Assembly: GCA_944389015.1 (NCBI GenBank)
Contig: CALXKS010000030.1
Coordinates: 1 to 44,719 of the forward strand
DNA length: 44,719 bases
Direction: 5' to 3'
DNA from: an uncultured Spirochaetaceae bacterium
Lineage (GTDB): Bacteria > Spirochaetota > Spirochaetia > Sphaerochaetales > Sphaerochaetaceae
The notes beneath the pieces were generated by a model. It saw only the letters and a list, made by a program, of their open reading frames with translations. It was not told where the DNA came from and did no database searches. Position numbers and translations under genes: made by a program. Shown here one piece after another: positions 15,405-24,437 of this stretch. Numbering within the stretch: position 1 is the stretch's first letter; each line of letters begins with the position of its first letter.

Positions 15405-17606
15405 TCAGATCTTCTCCAGCGCGGCGAAAGCTTCGATGAATTTTGCGGTTCTTCCCCTGAAGGCAACTGTGAGCACCCTTCTGCCTTCTGCCAGTTCCTT
15501 TATATCCGTTATCTCGCCTTCGCCGTATTCCCTGCTCCTGACCTTATCTCCGGCATGGAATGTTCCTTCAGCATTCTTTGCTTCAGGCTTCTTCTTTTTT
15601 ACCACATTCACCCCTATGCCCCTTGCCCATGCTGGCTGATTGGAAGCATAAGTACGCGGTTTATATCCGAATGAGTGCCCGAAATAGTCCTCCGGCTCCT
15701 CCTTCTTTTCCTCCTTCAGTGCAGAGATATCCCCAGAGAGCATAGCAACAGGGATATCCCCAAGAAAGCGGGAAGGTGTCTGATACTCCGTCCTTCCCCA
15801 CATTGAACGCCTATGGGCAAAGGAAAGATAGAGAGAACGTCTGGCCCTTGTCATCGCAACATAGAGGATCCTCCTCTCCTCTTCCTCGGCCTTTGCCATC
15901 TCTCCGTTACGTCCTGGGATGATATCATCTTCAAGACCGACAGCGAAGACGCGATTGAACTCGAGGCCCTTGGTATTATGCATTGTCATAAGCGTTACAC
16001 CAGGAAGATCGCGGGGATCCTTATTGCCAAGCGTTGTCGTATCGAGAGTGAGCTTCTCCAGGAATGCAAGAAGATCCTCCCTTCCGGATCCTGCCTCGGA
16101 TAGCGCAGATACCAGCGCACCGAGGTTGCCTATCTTAGCCTCCCTTACAGCCCTGTCGCTCTCGCTGTTGTATAGGTCATACAATCCGACATCTTCCAAT
16201 GCCCTTTTGAGCAGATCGCCAAGATTCTCGTCATCAGAAAGAGAAGAGGAAGCCCTTTCCCAGGCTGAGAGGAAGATTCTGGCTCCTTCTCCTGCGGTCC
16301 CGCTTGATGATGATGCAAAGCTTCTGAGGCCTTCCATTATATCCTCGCCGTATGAAAGGATCTTCGCTATCTTAGCCTCCCCAAGCCCTCTCGAAGGCTT
16401 ATTGATGATTCTCCTGAAAGAGACAGCATCGCGATGATTCATCAGAAGATAGAGGAATGCCAGAGCATCCTTGACTTCCTCCCTGTCATAGAATCTAAGC
16501 GCCCCGATCACCTTATATGGTATCTTTCTATCGGTGAGAAGCTGTTCGAATATCTGGGATTGCGCGTTTGTCCTGTAAAGGACTGCGGTGCTGTCATAAT
16601 CGCCGAAGCTCCTTATAAGATCAACGACACGCTCACCTTCCACCCGACCATCGGCAGATGCGATGACCGAAGGCTTCGGCCCTGTCAGCCCTTCAGCACT
16701 CACGAGATCCTTCTTATGGCGTTCCTTGTTATGCGCGATCAGGGCAGCTGCAGGAGCAAGGATCTCTGATGTCGACCTGTAGTTCTTCTCCAGCCTTACG
16801 GCGCGGACATTATCGAAAGAACCGGCGAATGTGAGGATATTATCGATATCAGCACCACGGAATGAATATATGGACTGGTCATCATCCCCGACTACGGTAA
16901 GCCTTGTATCAGGGGTGATAAGCGCTCTCAGCATCCTGAACTGTATCCTGTTTGAATCCTGATACTCATCGACAAGGACCATCCGGAAACGCTTCTGCAT
17001 CGCAGTCCTGACCTCATCATCATTTTCCAGAAGCCATGTGCTCTTAAGGATGAGATCAGCGAAATCAGCATTGCCGGATGATGCCAGAGCCTCCTCGTAA
17101 CGCCCGAATACCGCAGGAAGATCGACCTCGGGAAGAAGCTCTGTAAGTCCCGGTGAATCAGGAGTCATTCCCCTGTCCTTTGCCTTCGATATAGCCTTCT
17201 GAACCTGTCGGAGCTCTCTCTTCTCAAGCTTTATGCAGGAAGAAAGAAGCTGCAGCGAATCATCATCGTCGTAAATGCAGAACGAAGGCGACAGTCCGGC
17301 CTTTGTTCCATACCTGCGCAGGATATATGCACCGAATGAATGGAACGTCCTCATCTCCATGCCGGAGATATCCTCTCCGGGGAGCGCAGCTGCGACACGG
17401 GAGCGCATCTCTTCCGCGGCTCTGTTGGTGAACGTGACAGCAAGGATCTGGTAAGGCTTATAGATGCCTTCGGAGACAGCATAAGCAATCTTCTGGGTTA
17501 TTGTGCGGGTCTTTCCTGACCCTGCGCATGCCAGGATAAGAAGATTGTGATCGAAATCGAGAACAGCATCACGCTGTTCATCATTAAGAGCTGAAAGATC
17601 AATCAA
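15405..17606 (-). CDS. pcrA: UvrD/PcrA-type 3'-5' DNA helicase
   Basis: 733 residues, normal for PcrA/UvrD (about 720-740). Superfamily 1 motifs in order: LNDEQRDAV (Q motif), ACAGSGKT (26-33, Walker A), AVTFTNRAAEEM, VDEYQDSN (Walker B), VVGDDDQSIYSFRGA, LEKNYRST, TMHNTKGLEF and LYVAMTRARRSLYL. The last 50 residues (FHAGDKVRSREYGEGEI...) form the tudor-like tail that binds RNA polymerase in PcrA. Role: nucleotide excision repair, clearing of recombination intermediates and stalled polymerase. The start overlaps rimO by 8 bp, so it is co-transcribed from the rimO promoter. Confidence 0.95.
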   Translation of the reverse strand: MIDLSALNDEQRDAVLDFDHNLLILACAGSGKTRTITQKIAYAVSEGIYKPYQILAVTFTNRAAEEMRSRVAAALPGEDISGMEMRTFHSFGAYILRRYGTKAGLSPSFCIYDDDDSLQLLSSCIKLEKRELRQVQKAISKAKDRGMTPDSPGLTELLPEVDLPAVFGRYEEALASSGNADFADLILKSTWLLENDDEVRTAMQKRFRMVLVDEYQDSNRIQFRMLRALITPDTRLTVVGDDDQSIYSFRGADIDNILTFAGSFDNVRAVRLEKNYRSTSEILAPAAALIAHNKERHKKDLVSAEGLTGPKPSVIASADGRVEGERVVDLIRSFGDYDSTAVLYRTNAQSQIFEQLLTDRKIPYKVIGALRFYDREEVKDALAFLYLLMNHRDAVSFRRIINKPSRGLGEAKIAKILSYGEDIMEGLRSFASSSSGTAGEGARIFLSAWERASSSLSDDENLGDLLKRALEDVGLYDLYNSESDRAVREAKIGNLGALVSALSEAGSGREDLLAFLEKLTLDTTTLGNKDPRDLPGVTLMTMHNTKGLEFNRVFAVGLEDDIIPGRNGEMAKAEEEERRILYVAMTRARRSLYLSFAHRRSMWGRTEYQTPSRFLGDIPVAMLSGDISALKEEKKEEPEDYFGHSFGYKPRTYASNQPAWARGIGVNVVKKKKPEAKNAEGTFHAGDKVRSREYGEGEITDIKELAEGRRVLTVAFRGRTAKFIEAFAALEKI

Positions 17607-18912
17607 TGAGGACTCCTTCGAGATCTACTCCGCGGACATTCGTTATGCCGACACGCACGATATCCCCGCTTTCCATTCCACGGCCCATCACCACTGTTAG
17701 ACCATCAACATCCGGAGCCTCTGCGTAGATGCGCCCGATCGCAAGATCCTCTCCCTCAACCTTCTCCTCGATCAGAGCCCTGTATTCCCTGCCGACGAAG
17801 CGCCTGAGACGCTTCTGGGTTATCTCCTCCTGGATAGCTTCCAGCTCTTTCTGCCATACGGCAGCTTTCTTATGGGCTTTGAGATGCTCCCTCTCTCCGC
17901 GTATATCGTAAGCCGGAGTATCCTCCTCACGGGAGTACAGGAAAGATCCCATCCAGTCAAACTCGGCTTCGCGGACAAAACGCTTAAGCTCATCGAAAGC
18001 GTCCTCGTCTTCACCAGGGAATCCGAGCATGAGTGTTGTGCGTATCACGGCATCAGGCAGAGCTGAGCGGATTGAACGTACCAACGAAGTATAAATCTCC
18101 CTGTCTCCTGTACGCCCCATCCCCCGGAGCACCTTTCTGTCCGCATGCTGGAAAGGTATATCGAAATACGGGAGGATCTTCTTCCTTTCCTTTGCAAGCT
18201 CGACAAGCCCTGCGGGGAATGTATCGGGATGTATGTAGAGCATGCGGAGCACGAAGTCACCTTCAAGGGAGGAAAGCCTATCCATAAGCGGCACGAACAT
18301 CTGTGAACCGTATATATCAAGACCATATGCCCCGAGATCCTGCGCAATTACATTTATCTCATAAACCCCTGAAGCTATAAGCCTTTCCGCTTCCTTCACG
18401 ATCTTCTCCATAGGCCTGGATCTCAGAGGTCCACGGATAAGAGGTATGGCACAGTATGCACAGCGATGGTTGCATCCTTCGCTTATCTTCAGATAGGCAC
18501 TGCCCTTATAGCCAAGAAGCTCGTTCCTGTCATCCCGCTCCCTGTCTGGATCTGGATACTCTGGTATCAGGACTCTTTCAGTCTTTCCTTTCAATACATC
18601 AGGGAAGAGAGAGAGATCATGATTGCCGAATATCGCATCAGCCTCATCAAGCTCCATCTCACGTCCATAGCGCTCTGCAAGGCACCCTGCAAGGATTATC
18701 CTTGCATCAGGATACGCTTCACGCAAAGAGAAGAACGCATCTATGGATTCAGTCTTGGCGCTTTCGATGAATCCGCATGTATTGACAACGATGACATCGG
18801 CAGAAGCCGGGTCATCAGTCCTTTCATATCCATTCTCCTCGGCATAGGTCAGGAGGATCTCCGAATCAACCTGGTTCTTGGCACAGCCAAGGCTCTCTAT
18901 ATATATCTTCAC
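17599..18912 (-). CDS. rimO: Ribosomal protein S12 methylthiotransferase
   Basis: 437 residues with the full MTTase layout: N-terminal UPF0004 domain with auxiliary-cluster cysteines C10, C46 and C77, radical-SAM motif C147-x3-C151-x2-C154 (GCNHRCAYC) and a C-terminal TRAM domain. MKIYIESLGCAKNQVDSE and GCAKN are the RimO rather than MiaB form. It adds a methylthio group to the conserved aspartate of S12. The start codon is GTG at 18912 with no ribosome site; a TTGCCT-17 bp-TAGAGT promoter ends exactly 6 nt before it, so a leaderless message is predicted. It heads a two-gene unit with pcrA. Confidence 0.95.
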   Translation of the reverse strand: MKIYIESLGCAKNQVDSEILLTYAEENGYERTDDPASADVIVVNTCGFIESAKTESIDAFFSLREAYPDARIILAGCLAERYGREMELDEADAIFGNHDLSLFPDVLKGKTERVLIPEYPDPDRERDDRNELLGYKGSAYLKISEGCNHRCAYCAIPLIRGPLRSRPMEKIVKEAERLIASGVYEINVIAQDLGAYGLDIYGSQMFVPLMDRLSSLEGDFVLRMLYIHPDTFPAGLVELAKERKKILPYFDIPFQHADRKVLRGMGRTGDREIYTSLVRSIRSALPDAVIRTTLMLGFPGEDEDAFDELKRFVREAEFDWMGSFLYSREEDTPAYDIRGEREHLKAHKKAAVWQKELEAIQEEITQKRLRRFVGREYRALIEEKVEGEDLAIGRIYAEAPDVDGLTVVMGRGMESGDIVRVGITNVRGVDLEGVLID

Positions 18913-18918
18913 GTCTTG

Positions 18919-18958
18919 ACTCTAGCCTAAAGACAAAGGACAGGCAAGGCTGTATCAT
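18919..18958. promoter_or_regulatory. Overlapping divergent promoters for rimO and the SprT/DUF2786 gene
   Basis: Within the 52-bp gap, minus strand: TTGCCT (18947-18942), 17 bp, TAGAGT (18924-18919), 6 nt, GTG of rimO. Plus strand: AAGACA (18930-18935), 17 bp, TATCAT (18953-18958), 6 nt, ATG at 18965. The promoters interpenetrate, so polymerase can occupy only one at a time. Neither gene has a Shine-Dalgarno. Confidence 0.6.
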
Positions 18959-18964
18959 ACCCCC

Positions 18965-19972
18965 ATGGACCGCACGATAAGAGCTTCAAGCAGCTTGATC
19001 GACAACAGGATAGATAGCCTCTGGGATATTTACAGGGAAAAGAAAGTCCAGCTGCATCTTGTCAACGACCTTATCACTGCCATCCTCGCCGTCCCGGAAC
19101 TGCAGAGGAACATACTGGCGATGTTCCGTCCAGAGGACAGGATAATAGCTATGACAGAGGATGTCCTGCTGCGAAGCCGTGAAGATGAAATGGATAATAT
19201 CTTCCTTCATGAACTTGCCCATGCTCTCGACTGGCATATGAATGGCGCATCAGGCCATGGCCCATCATTCCGTGAATGCTGCCGCATGCTGAGAATAGAT
19301 CCGGAGTTCTCCAAGAGCCATGTGAGATTATCGATGGAAAGGGATAATGCGAGAAGGGAGAAGATCAGGAAGCTGATGGCTCTATCCTCCTCCCCTTTCG
19401 AGAATGAAGCAGCGGAGGCTATAAGAAAAGCCCAGAAGCTGATGCTTGAAGGAAGCACAGGAGCAGAGGAACGGGTAATCTATACATCGGAGCTTTATGA
19501 GGCAAAGCGCCTGCCGTTCTGGACGAGGGAACTGGCATGGTATGCAAGCTCATCAAGCGGAGTGTACAGCATAATCGTTCCCAGAGATGATTCCAGAATC
19601 ATCACAATCCATGGAAGCGTTGAAGAGATAGAGCTTGCGATCTATATCTTCGATTACATCATCTCCGCATCTGATCAAGAGATAAGGAGAATGAGAAGAG
19701 AAGGCAGAGCAGTCTCCAGAGGAAGCTTCATCTGCGGAGCTGTGGATACCCTCTCGGAAAAGACCAGAGGCCAGGCAGAGGAAGGGGCCCTCATCGCCAT
19801 AAGCAGGGAGAATGAAGAACTGGCCAAGGCACTCATATACAGTAAATCAAAGGTCAGGACCTCCTATTCCCGGACCTCGATAAACAGGAACAGCTACGAT
19901 CTAGGCCATGATTTCGGGAATAGGATCGATATAAGCAGAAGCCACAGGATCAAGCTGATCGGAACAGAATAA
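18965..19972 (+). CDS. SprT-like zinc metallopeptidase fused to DUF2786 domain
   Basis: 335 residues, not a family I can name as a whole. The first 120 residues carry a zincin site HELAH (H82, E83, H86) and a third likely ligand in GHGPSFRECCRML (H98), the pattern of SprT/Spartan-like proteins that cut DNA-bound or stalled proteins. Residues about 130-162 (REKIRKLMALSSSPFENEAA...) match the DUF2786 helical repeat, and the section after 185 (PFWTRELAWYASSS..., a short beta section, then EIELAIYIFDYI) resembles the domain that often follows DUF2786 in phage and plasmid proteins. The tail is basic. No signal peptide, so cytoplasmic. It has no ribosome site and a -10 box 6 nt before ATG. It is monocistronic and divergent from the rimO-pcrA repair unit. 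A DNA-linked protease role is inference. Confidence 0.75.
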   Translation: MDRTIRASSSLIDNRIDSLWDIYREKKVQLHLVNDLITAILAVPELQRNILAMFRPEDRIIAMTEDVLLRSREDEMDNIFLHELAHALDWHMNGASGHGPSFRECCRMLRIDPEFSKSHVRLSMERDNARREKIRKLMALSSSPFENEAAEAIRKAQKLMLEGSTGAEERVIYTSELYEAKRLPFWTRELAWYASSSSGVYSIIVPRDDSRIITIHGSVEEIELAIYIFDYIISASDQEIRRMRREGRAVSRGSFICGAVDTLSEKTRGQAEEGALIAISRENEELAKALIYSKSKVRTSYSRTSINRNSYDLGHDFGNRIDISRSHRIKLIGTE

Positions 19973-20176
19973 AATAAAAAACCTTCTCGAAGAGGTTCTG
20001 AGTATCCGGTACAAGATCAGAGACTGAGGCTCCGGGAAGGAATGTATTTTTATTAACTGTAAATATATATGCATATAATCATTCCGGCAATACCAGAATC
20101 AACGCAAATCAGCATTAATCAGAGAATATTGCTGCTTTATTGCCTGAAAACCGCTAACTGAATACAATCCGGAGCT
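19973..20176 (+). promoter_or_regulatory. aroA upstream region with two candidate promoters
   Basis: No gene is seen here. A nearest promoter is TTGCCT (20140-20145), 17 bp, TACAAT (20163-20168), ending 8 nt before the aroA ATG, so the message would have almost no leader. A second candidate is a perfect TATAAT at 20074-20079 with a poor -35. Just after the previous gene an imperfect hairpin (19981-19998) and a nested one (TCAG-AGA-CTGA near 20010) precede a T-rich run at 20046, a weak terminator for the DUF2786 gene. Confidence 0.45.
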
Positions 20177-21433
20177 ATGATAGCACTTTCCCCTTCACGA
20201 CCTTCAGGGACGATTGAGGTCCCTGCATCGAAGAGCCAGACAATAAGGGCATTCCTTATCGCGTATTTCTCCAGGGAGATGAGCATTATCCGCCATCCGC
20301 TGATATCCTCGGATACAGAATCATGCATAGAGGCTGTAAAAGCGCTGGGAGCGAAGGTTTCCTTCAGCAAAGACATGTCCACGGCGTTTGTGGATTCCTC
20401 CTCAGCAGTGCTCCCTGAAAGCATAGAGATCGATGCGGGAAACAGCGGGACTACAGAGTACCTCCTGCTCCCTATGGCCGCATCCCTTGGCATTCCTGTC
20501 ACGATAACAGGAGATGAGCAGCTCAGGAGAAGACCACTTGGTCCGCTTGCTGATGCCCTGAAGGTGCTCGGAGCAGAGATCACCTCATGCGACGGGAAGC
20601 CGCCAGTGACAATCAAAGGACCTCTGTCTGGAGGCCATGCATCGATTGAATGCAGGACAAGCCAGTACCTTTCAGGTCTGCTGCTAGGAGCTCCGCTGGC
20701 CTCTGGGAATACAGTAATAGACTGCCCTCTTCTTTTCGAGAAACCATATGTTTCCCTCACACTGGGATGGCTTGATAAACAGAAGATAAGATACAGCATC
20801 AGCAGCGACTACATGCATGCGGAGATGGAAGGAGGACAGCGCTATCATGGATTCGATGAATACATAGCGGGAGACTATTCATCCGCATCATTCTTCTTCG
20901 CAATGGCTGCCATGGCAGGAACCGCTATAACAGTCAAGGGTCTGGACAGGAATGATGTCCAGGGGGATAAGGCCATACTCAACATCCTTCAGGAGATGGG
21001 ATGCATGATCACCTGGGAAGGCAATGCTGTGACAGTAAGGGGTCCTGAAAAGCTCAATGGAGGCACATTCGATCTCAATGCCATCCCCGATACGCTGCCG
21101 ATTCTTGCTGCGGCAGCGGCTGCAGCTGAAGGGGTCACGAAGCTTACGAATGTCCCTCAGGCAAGAATCAAGGAGACTGACAGGATAAGATCAATGCATG
21201 AGAATCTGACAGCGCTCGGCATTGAATGCGAAGAGGAGTATGATGGACTCATCATCCATGGCAGAGGCCATGTGGACGGCGGATCTGTCAAAGGTTTCGG
21301 CGATCACCGGATAATCATGGCAATGGCATCACTCTCCGCGGCGGCGACTGATGATATAATCATCGATAATGAAGAGGCAGCGGCTGTGACATTCCCTACC
21401 TTCTTCTCACTGTTTGATTCGATAAGGAAATGA
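20177..21433 (+). CDS. aroA: 3-phosphoshikimate 1-carboxyvinyltransferase (EPSP synthase)
   Basis: 418 residues, normal length. Family motifs: PASKSQTIRA near residue 17 (shikimate-phosphate binding, usually PASKSxSNRA), DAGNSGTTEYL (PEP site), DYSSASFFFAMAA, AIPDTLPILAAAAA with the catalytic aspartate, RIKETDRI and GDHRIIMAMA. It makes EPSP from shikimate 3-phosphate and PEP in the chorismate pathway. The NSGTT rather than NAGTA form places it with the more divergent group II-like enzymes, which is a visual judgement. GGAG lies only 2 nt before the ATG. Its stop overlaps the threonine aldolase start (ATGA). No other aro genes are in the window. Confidence 0.93.
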   Translation: MIALSPSRPSGTIEVPASKSQTIRAFLIAYFSREMSIIRHPLISSDTESCIEAVKALGAKVSFSKDMSTAFVDSSSAVLPESIEIDAGNSGTTEYLLLPMAASLGIPVTITGDEQLRRRPLGPLADALKVLGAEITSCDGKPPVTIKGPLSGGHASIECRTSQYLSGLLLGAPLASGNTVIDCPLLFEKPYVSLTLGWLDKQKIRYSISSDYMHAEMEGGQRYHGFDEYIAGDYSSASFFFAMAAMAGTAITVKGLDRNDVQGDKAILNILQEMGCMITWEGNAVTVRGPEKLNGGTFDLNAIPDTLPILAAAAAAAEGVTKLTNVPQARIKETDRIRSMHENLTALGIECEEEYDGLIIHGRGHVDGGSVKGFGDHRIIMAMASLSAAATDDIIIDNEEAAAVTFPTFFSLFDSIRK

Positions 21434-22446
21434 AAATGTATGACCTTAGATCTGATACCTTCACCAAGCCAACCGAAGCGATGAGGAAGGCTATGTACAA
21501 TGCGGAAGTCGGAGACGATGTATACGGAGAGGATCCGACTGCGGAAAAGCTTCAGCGCATGGCTGAGGAGATTACAGGCAAGGAGCGATCGCTCATAGTA
21601 TCCTCCGGCTGCATGGGGAATCTCATCCCTCTGATGCTCAAAGGAGGAAGAGGAATGGAAGTCCTTACATCAGGGTATTCCCATATCGTGAACCATGAGA
21701 TCGGTGCCGTTGCATCGCTTTCAGGGACTCTTCCGGTTATCATCCCATCTGATTACGGCATAATGAAGGCAGATGAGATAGAAAAGCATATCCATGGCTA
21801 TGCCTATGATATGTCCGAGAGCGCGATCATCGAAACAGAGAACACGACATCGGGTATTGTCTACCCTATCGATGAGCTTAAGAGAATCAAGGCGCTTGCA
21901 GACAGCCATTCGCTGTGGGTGCATATGGATGGAGCCAGGATATTCAATGCAGCTGTCGAGACCGGGATAAGCGTCAGGGAATATGCAGAAACTGCTTCTG
22001 ATATAACTTTCTGCCTCTCAAAGGGTCTTGGGTGCCCCGCTTTCTCAATCCTCTCAGGAGACAGGGATTTCATTGAGAAGGCAAAACGTGCCAGAAAGCT
22101 GCTCGGAGGCGGGATGAGGCAGATAGGAATCTTCGCTGCTGCAGGCATCTACGCTCTCGAGAACAACATCGCAAGGCTGAAGGATGACCATGAGCATCGG
22201 GCTGCGATATCAGAAGCGCTGGAAAAGACAGGCTGGGCGGATATCGCGATATCCTCAACAAACATGATATTCTTCAATTCCAGCTATCCGATGGACAATA
22301 TCGTCAGAACATTCAGGGAGAAAGGAGTCCTTTTCCTCAAAGAAGGAGAGATGGGAAGAATCGTCCTCAGCCTGAACATAAGCGATGAGGATACAGATGC
22401 TATTGTGAGGATCATTGCGAGCACAAGCGCAGAGGAGTTTCTATGA
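21430..22446 (+). CDS. ltaE: Low-specificity L-threonine aldolase
   Basis: 338 residues, PLP fold-type I. DLRSDTFTKPTEAMRKAM and AEVGDDVYGEDPT at the N-terminus are unmistakable for threonine aldolase; the PLP lysine is K198 in CLSKGLGCPAFS, and RKLLGGGMRQIGIFAAAG follows. It splits L-threonine or allo-threonine to glycine and acetaldehyde and also handles other beta-hydroxy amino acids. Start and stop overlap both neighbours by 4 bp, so it is translationally coupled in the aroA unit. The link to aromatic synthesis is not obvious; the shared theme with the downstream lyase is PLP amino acid breakdown. Confidence 0.92.
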   Translation: MKMYDLRSDTFTKPTEAMRKAMYNAEVGDDVYGEDPTAEKLQRMAEEITGKERSLIVSSGCMGNLIPLMLKGGRGMEVLTSGYSHIVNHEIGAVASLSGTLPVIIPSDYGIMKADEIEKHIHGYAYDMSESAIIETENTTSGIVYPIDELKRIKALADSHSLWVHMDGARIFNAAVETGISVREYAETASDITFCLSKGLGCPAFSILSGDRDFIEKAKRARKLLGGGMRQIGIFAAAGIYALENNIARLKDDHEHRAAISEALEKTGWADIAISSTNMIFFNSSYPMDNIVRTFREKGVLFLKEGEMGRIVLSLNISDEDTDAIVRIIASTSAEEFL

Positions 22447-23210
22447 GCACAGTTTTGGCAGTTGCAACAGGAACAGGAAATAGCCTGTTCGCAGCTGATA
22501 GGATAAAGCATGATCATCTTTACTTCGCGGAGGATCTCATAAACGGAAAAGATCACCTGCCGGATGATATGGACCGCCTTGGGATCATCTTCCCTGTTTA
22601 CTGCGGAGGCATACTGAATGCTGTTCTGCGCTTCATAGAGGAAGTCCTCTCAGACAGGGACAACTCCGGCCTTGGATACATCTTTGCAATAGCGACGAAC
22701 GGAGGGCTTCCATTGAATGCCCTGAGCGACCTCGACAGGACGCTTCAGGACCATGGGCTTGCGCTGTCATACGGGAAAGCGGTCAGAATGCCCGACGCAT
22801 ACCTTCCACTGCAGAAGAAAGCCGTATCGAAGGAGAAAGCAGAGGAGATTGCCAGGAAAGCGGACGAGAAGCTCAAGGCTATCGCAGAGGATACAGATGC
22901 GGAGAAGATAGAGCTTCCGGGAAAGGGATTCCTTTATCGCACTGTCAGGCGCTTCTCAAGACTTGCATCATCACCGCGCCCGAATGAGAAACTGAGGATA
23001 GACCCGGCAAAGTGCATACGGTGCAAGACATGCGTCAGGATATGCCCAGAGGGGAATATCAGAGAGGAAGATGGCAGGATCATCATAGGCAACAGCTGCA
23101 TATCTTGCTTCGCCTGCTATCACAGATGCCCGGAAGGTGCAATGACCTATCCGGGAGCTGCAGGACAATATGAAGGCCTTGTTGAGACCTCAAGGCTTAT
23201 CAGGAGGTAA
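22443..23210 (+). CDS. EFR1-type flavodoxin-ferredoxin fusion protein
   Basis: 255 residues. The N-terminus has a flavodoxin-like fold with a phosphate-binding loop ATGTGNSLFAA (8-18) and FPVYCGG near residue 50; the C-terminus has two 4Fe-4S motifs, C191-C194-C197-C201 (CIRCKTCVRICP) and C219-C222-C225-C229 (CISCFACYHRCP). This layout is the EFR1 family, common in anaerobes, an electron carrier whose partners are rarely known. The cytoplasmic location and gene coupling with two PLP enzymes give no clear redox partner. The start overlaps the previous stop and a GGAG lies just upstream. Confidence 0.88.
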   Translation: MSTVLAVATGTGNSLFAADRIKHDHLYFAEDLINGKDHLPDDMDRLGIIFPVYCGGILNAVLRFIEEVLSDRDNSGLGYIFAIATNGGLPLNALSDLDRTLQDHGLALSYGKAVRMPDAYLPLQKKAVSKEKAEEIARKADEKLKAIAEDTDAEKIELPGKGFLYRTVRRFSRLASSPRPNEKLRIDPAKCIRCKTCVRICPEGNIREEDGRIIIGNSCISCFACYHRCPEGAMTYPGAAGQYEGLVETSRLIRR

Positions 23211-23213
23211 ATA

Positions 23214-24437
23214 ATGGATTTCTCTAAGGCTGCTGACAGAAGACACACCAACAGCATCAAATGGGATAGCACTGCTATCGAGAATATATCCGCAAATCCC
23301 AATGCAGAACCGTTCTGGGTTGCAGATATGGACTTCCCTACCGATTCATATATCGCGGATGCGGGAAGAAAGGTGGCAGAGACCGGGATATACGGCTATC
23401 CATCATTTCCTCTTCTTACAGCAAAAGCATCAAAATGGCTTGAGAAGAAGCATGGATGGAAGGTTCCTGCGGATGAGATCACATTCGCGATGGGACTTCT
23501 GCACGGGATTGCCTCATGCATGGATCTCTTCACCAGTAAAGGCGATACGATTCTCGTTCCGACACCAGCATACAGACCTTTCAGGGAAATCACTGCCAAT
23601 CAAGGACGCATCATGATCGATCATGAGCTGGGGTATGATCACGAGACAGCTTCATTCCATCTTGACAGGGAGCGTTTCAGGAAGGATGCGGAGAAGTCGA
23701 AGTGCATACTCTTCTGCTCTCCGCATAATCCATCAGGCATCGTATTCTCGGAAGATGAGCTCAGATTCATCCTTGAGACGGCAAAAGAGCTTGGAATACT
23801 CGTGATAAGCGATGAGATACACTCCGATCTCGTCCATCCGGGAAAGAAGCATATCCCGATGAACAAGGTCAATGAGTCGATAGGAGCGGACTGCATAACG
23901 CTCTTTGCCCCTTCAAAGACTTTCAATATCGCAGGAGAGCACTCTTCATTCATTGTCTTCTCATCTGCTGAGAAGCGCGAGGAATTCCGTGCCAGAGAGC
24001 ATGCTATGAGACTGGATGAGCCAAGCATTGTGATAGGAGAGCTTGCATCAAGCGCATATGAGCACGGGCTGGAGTACAACAAGGAACTCTGCGCCTACCT
24101 TGGAGAGAATGTAAGGCGTATCGATGAGTTCCTCAAGTCCTCTGATTCAGGGATGAAGATGGTCAATGCAGAAGCATCCTTCGTCGCATTCCTCGACTGC
24201 ATCGATGTATACGACAAGGTCAGGGCGGAAGTGGAAGCACATCCTGAGAAATACACAGGAGGAAAAGGGGGCGGCATCCTCTCAAGGTTCTTCGGAGTCA
24301 ATGCATCGGTTGCTGTCAATGACGGAACATGGTTCGGAGAGCAATGGGGACATTTCGTACGATTCAACTATGGAACATCATCCGACAAGGTCCTCGGAGC
24401 CCTCACAAAGATGACAGAAGCTCTGAAAGCTCTCTGA
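23214..24437 (+). CDS. PatB/MalY-type PLP C-S lyase / aminotransferase
   Basis: 407 residues. The PatB/MalY signatures are FWVADMDFPTDSYI near residue 34, CSPHNPSGIVFS near 168, SDEIHSDLVHPGKKHIPM near 199 and the PLP lysine K235 in FAPSKTFNIAG. Enzymes of this group cleave cystathionine or cysteine (beta C-S lyase) to pyruvate, ammonia and a thiol, and some moonlight as regulators. AGGAGG precedes the ATG, 3 nt after the ferredoxin gene. Its last 35 bp overlap the end of addA on the other strand. No terminator is visible between the convergent genes. Confidence 0.9.
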   Translation: MDFSKAADRRHTNSIKWDSTAIENISANPNAEPFWVADMDFPTDSYIADAGRKVAETGIYGYPSFPLLTAKASKWLEKKHGWKVPADEITFAMGLLHGIASCMDLFTSKGDTILVPTPAYRPFREITANQGRIMIDHELGYDHETASFHLDRERFRKDAEKSKCILFCSPHNPSGIVFSEDELRFILETAKELGILVISDEIHSDLVHPGKKHIPMNKVNESIGADCITLFAPSKTFNIAGEHSSFIVFSSAEKREEFRAREHAMRLDEPSIVIGELASSAYEHGLEYNKELCAYLGENVRRIDEFLKSSDSGMKMVNAEASFVAFLDCIDVYDKVRAEVEAHPEKYTGGKGGGILSRFFGVNASVAVNDGTWFGEQWGHFVRFNYGTSSDKVLGALTKMTEALKAL

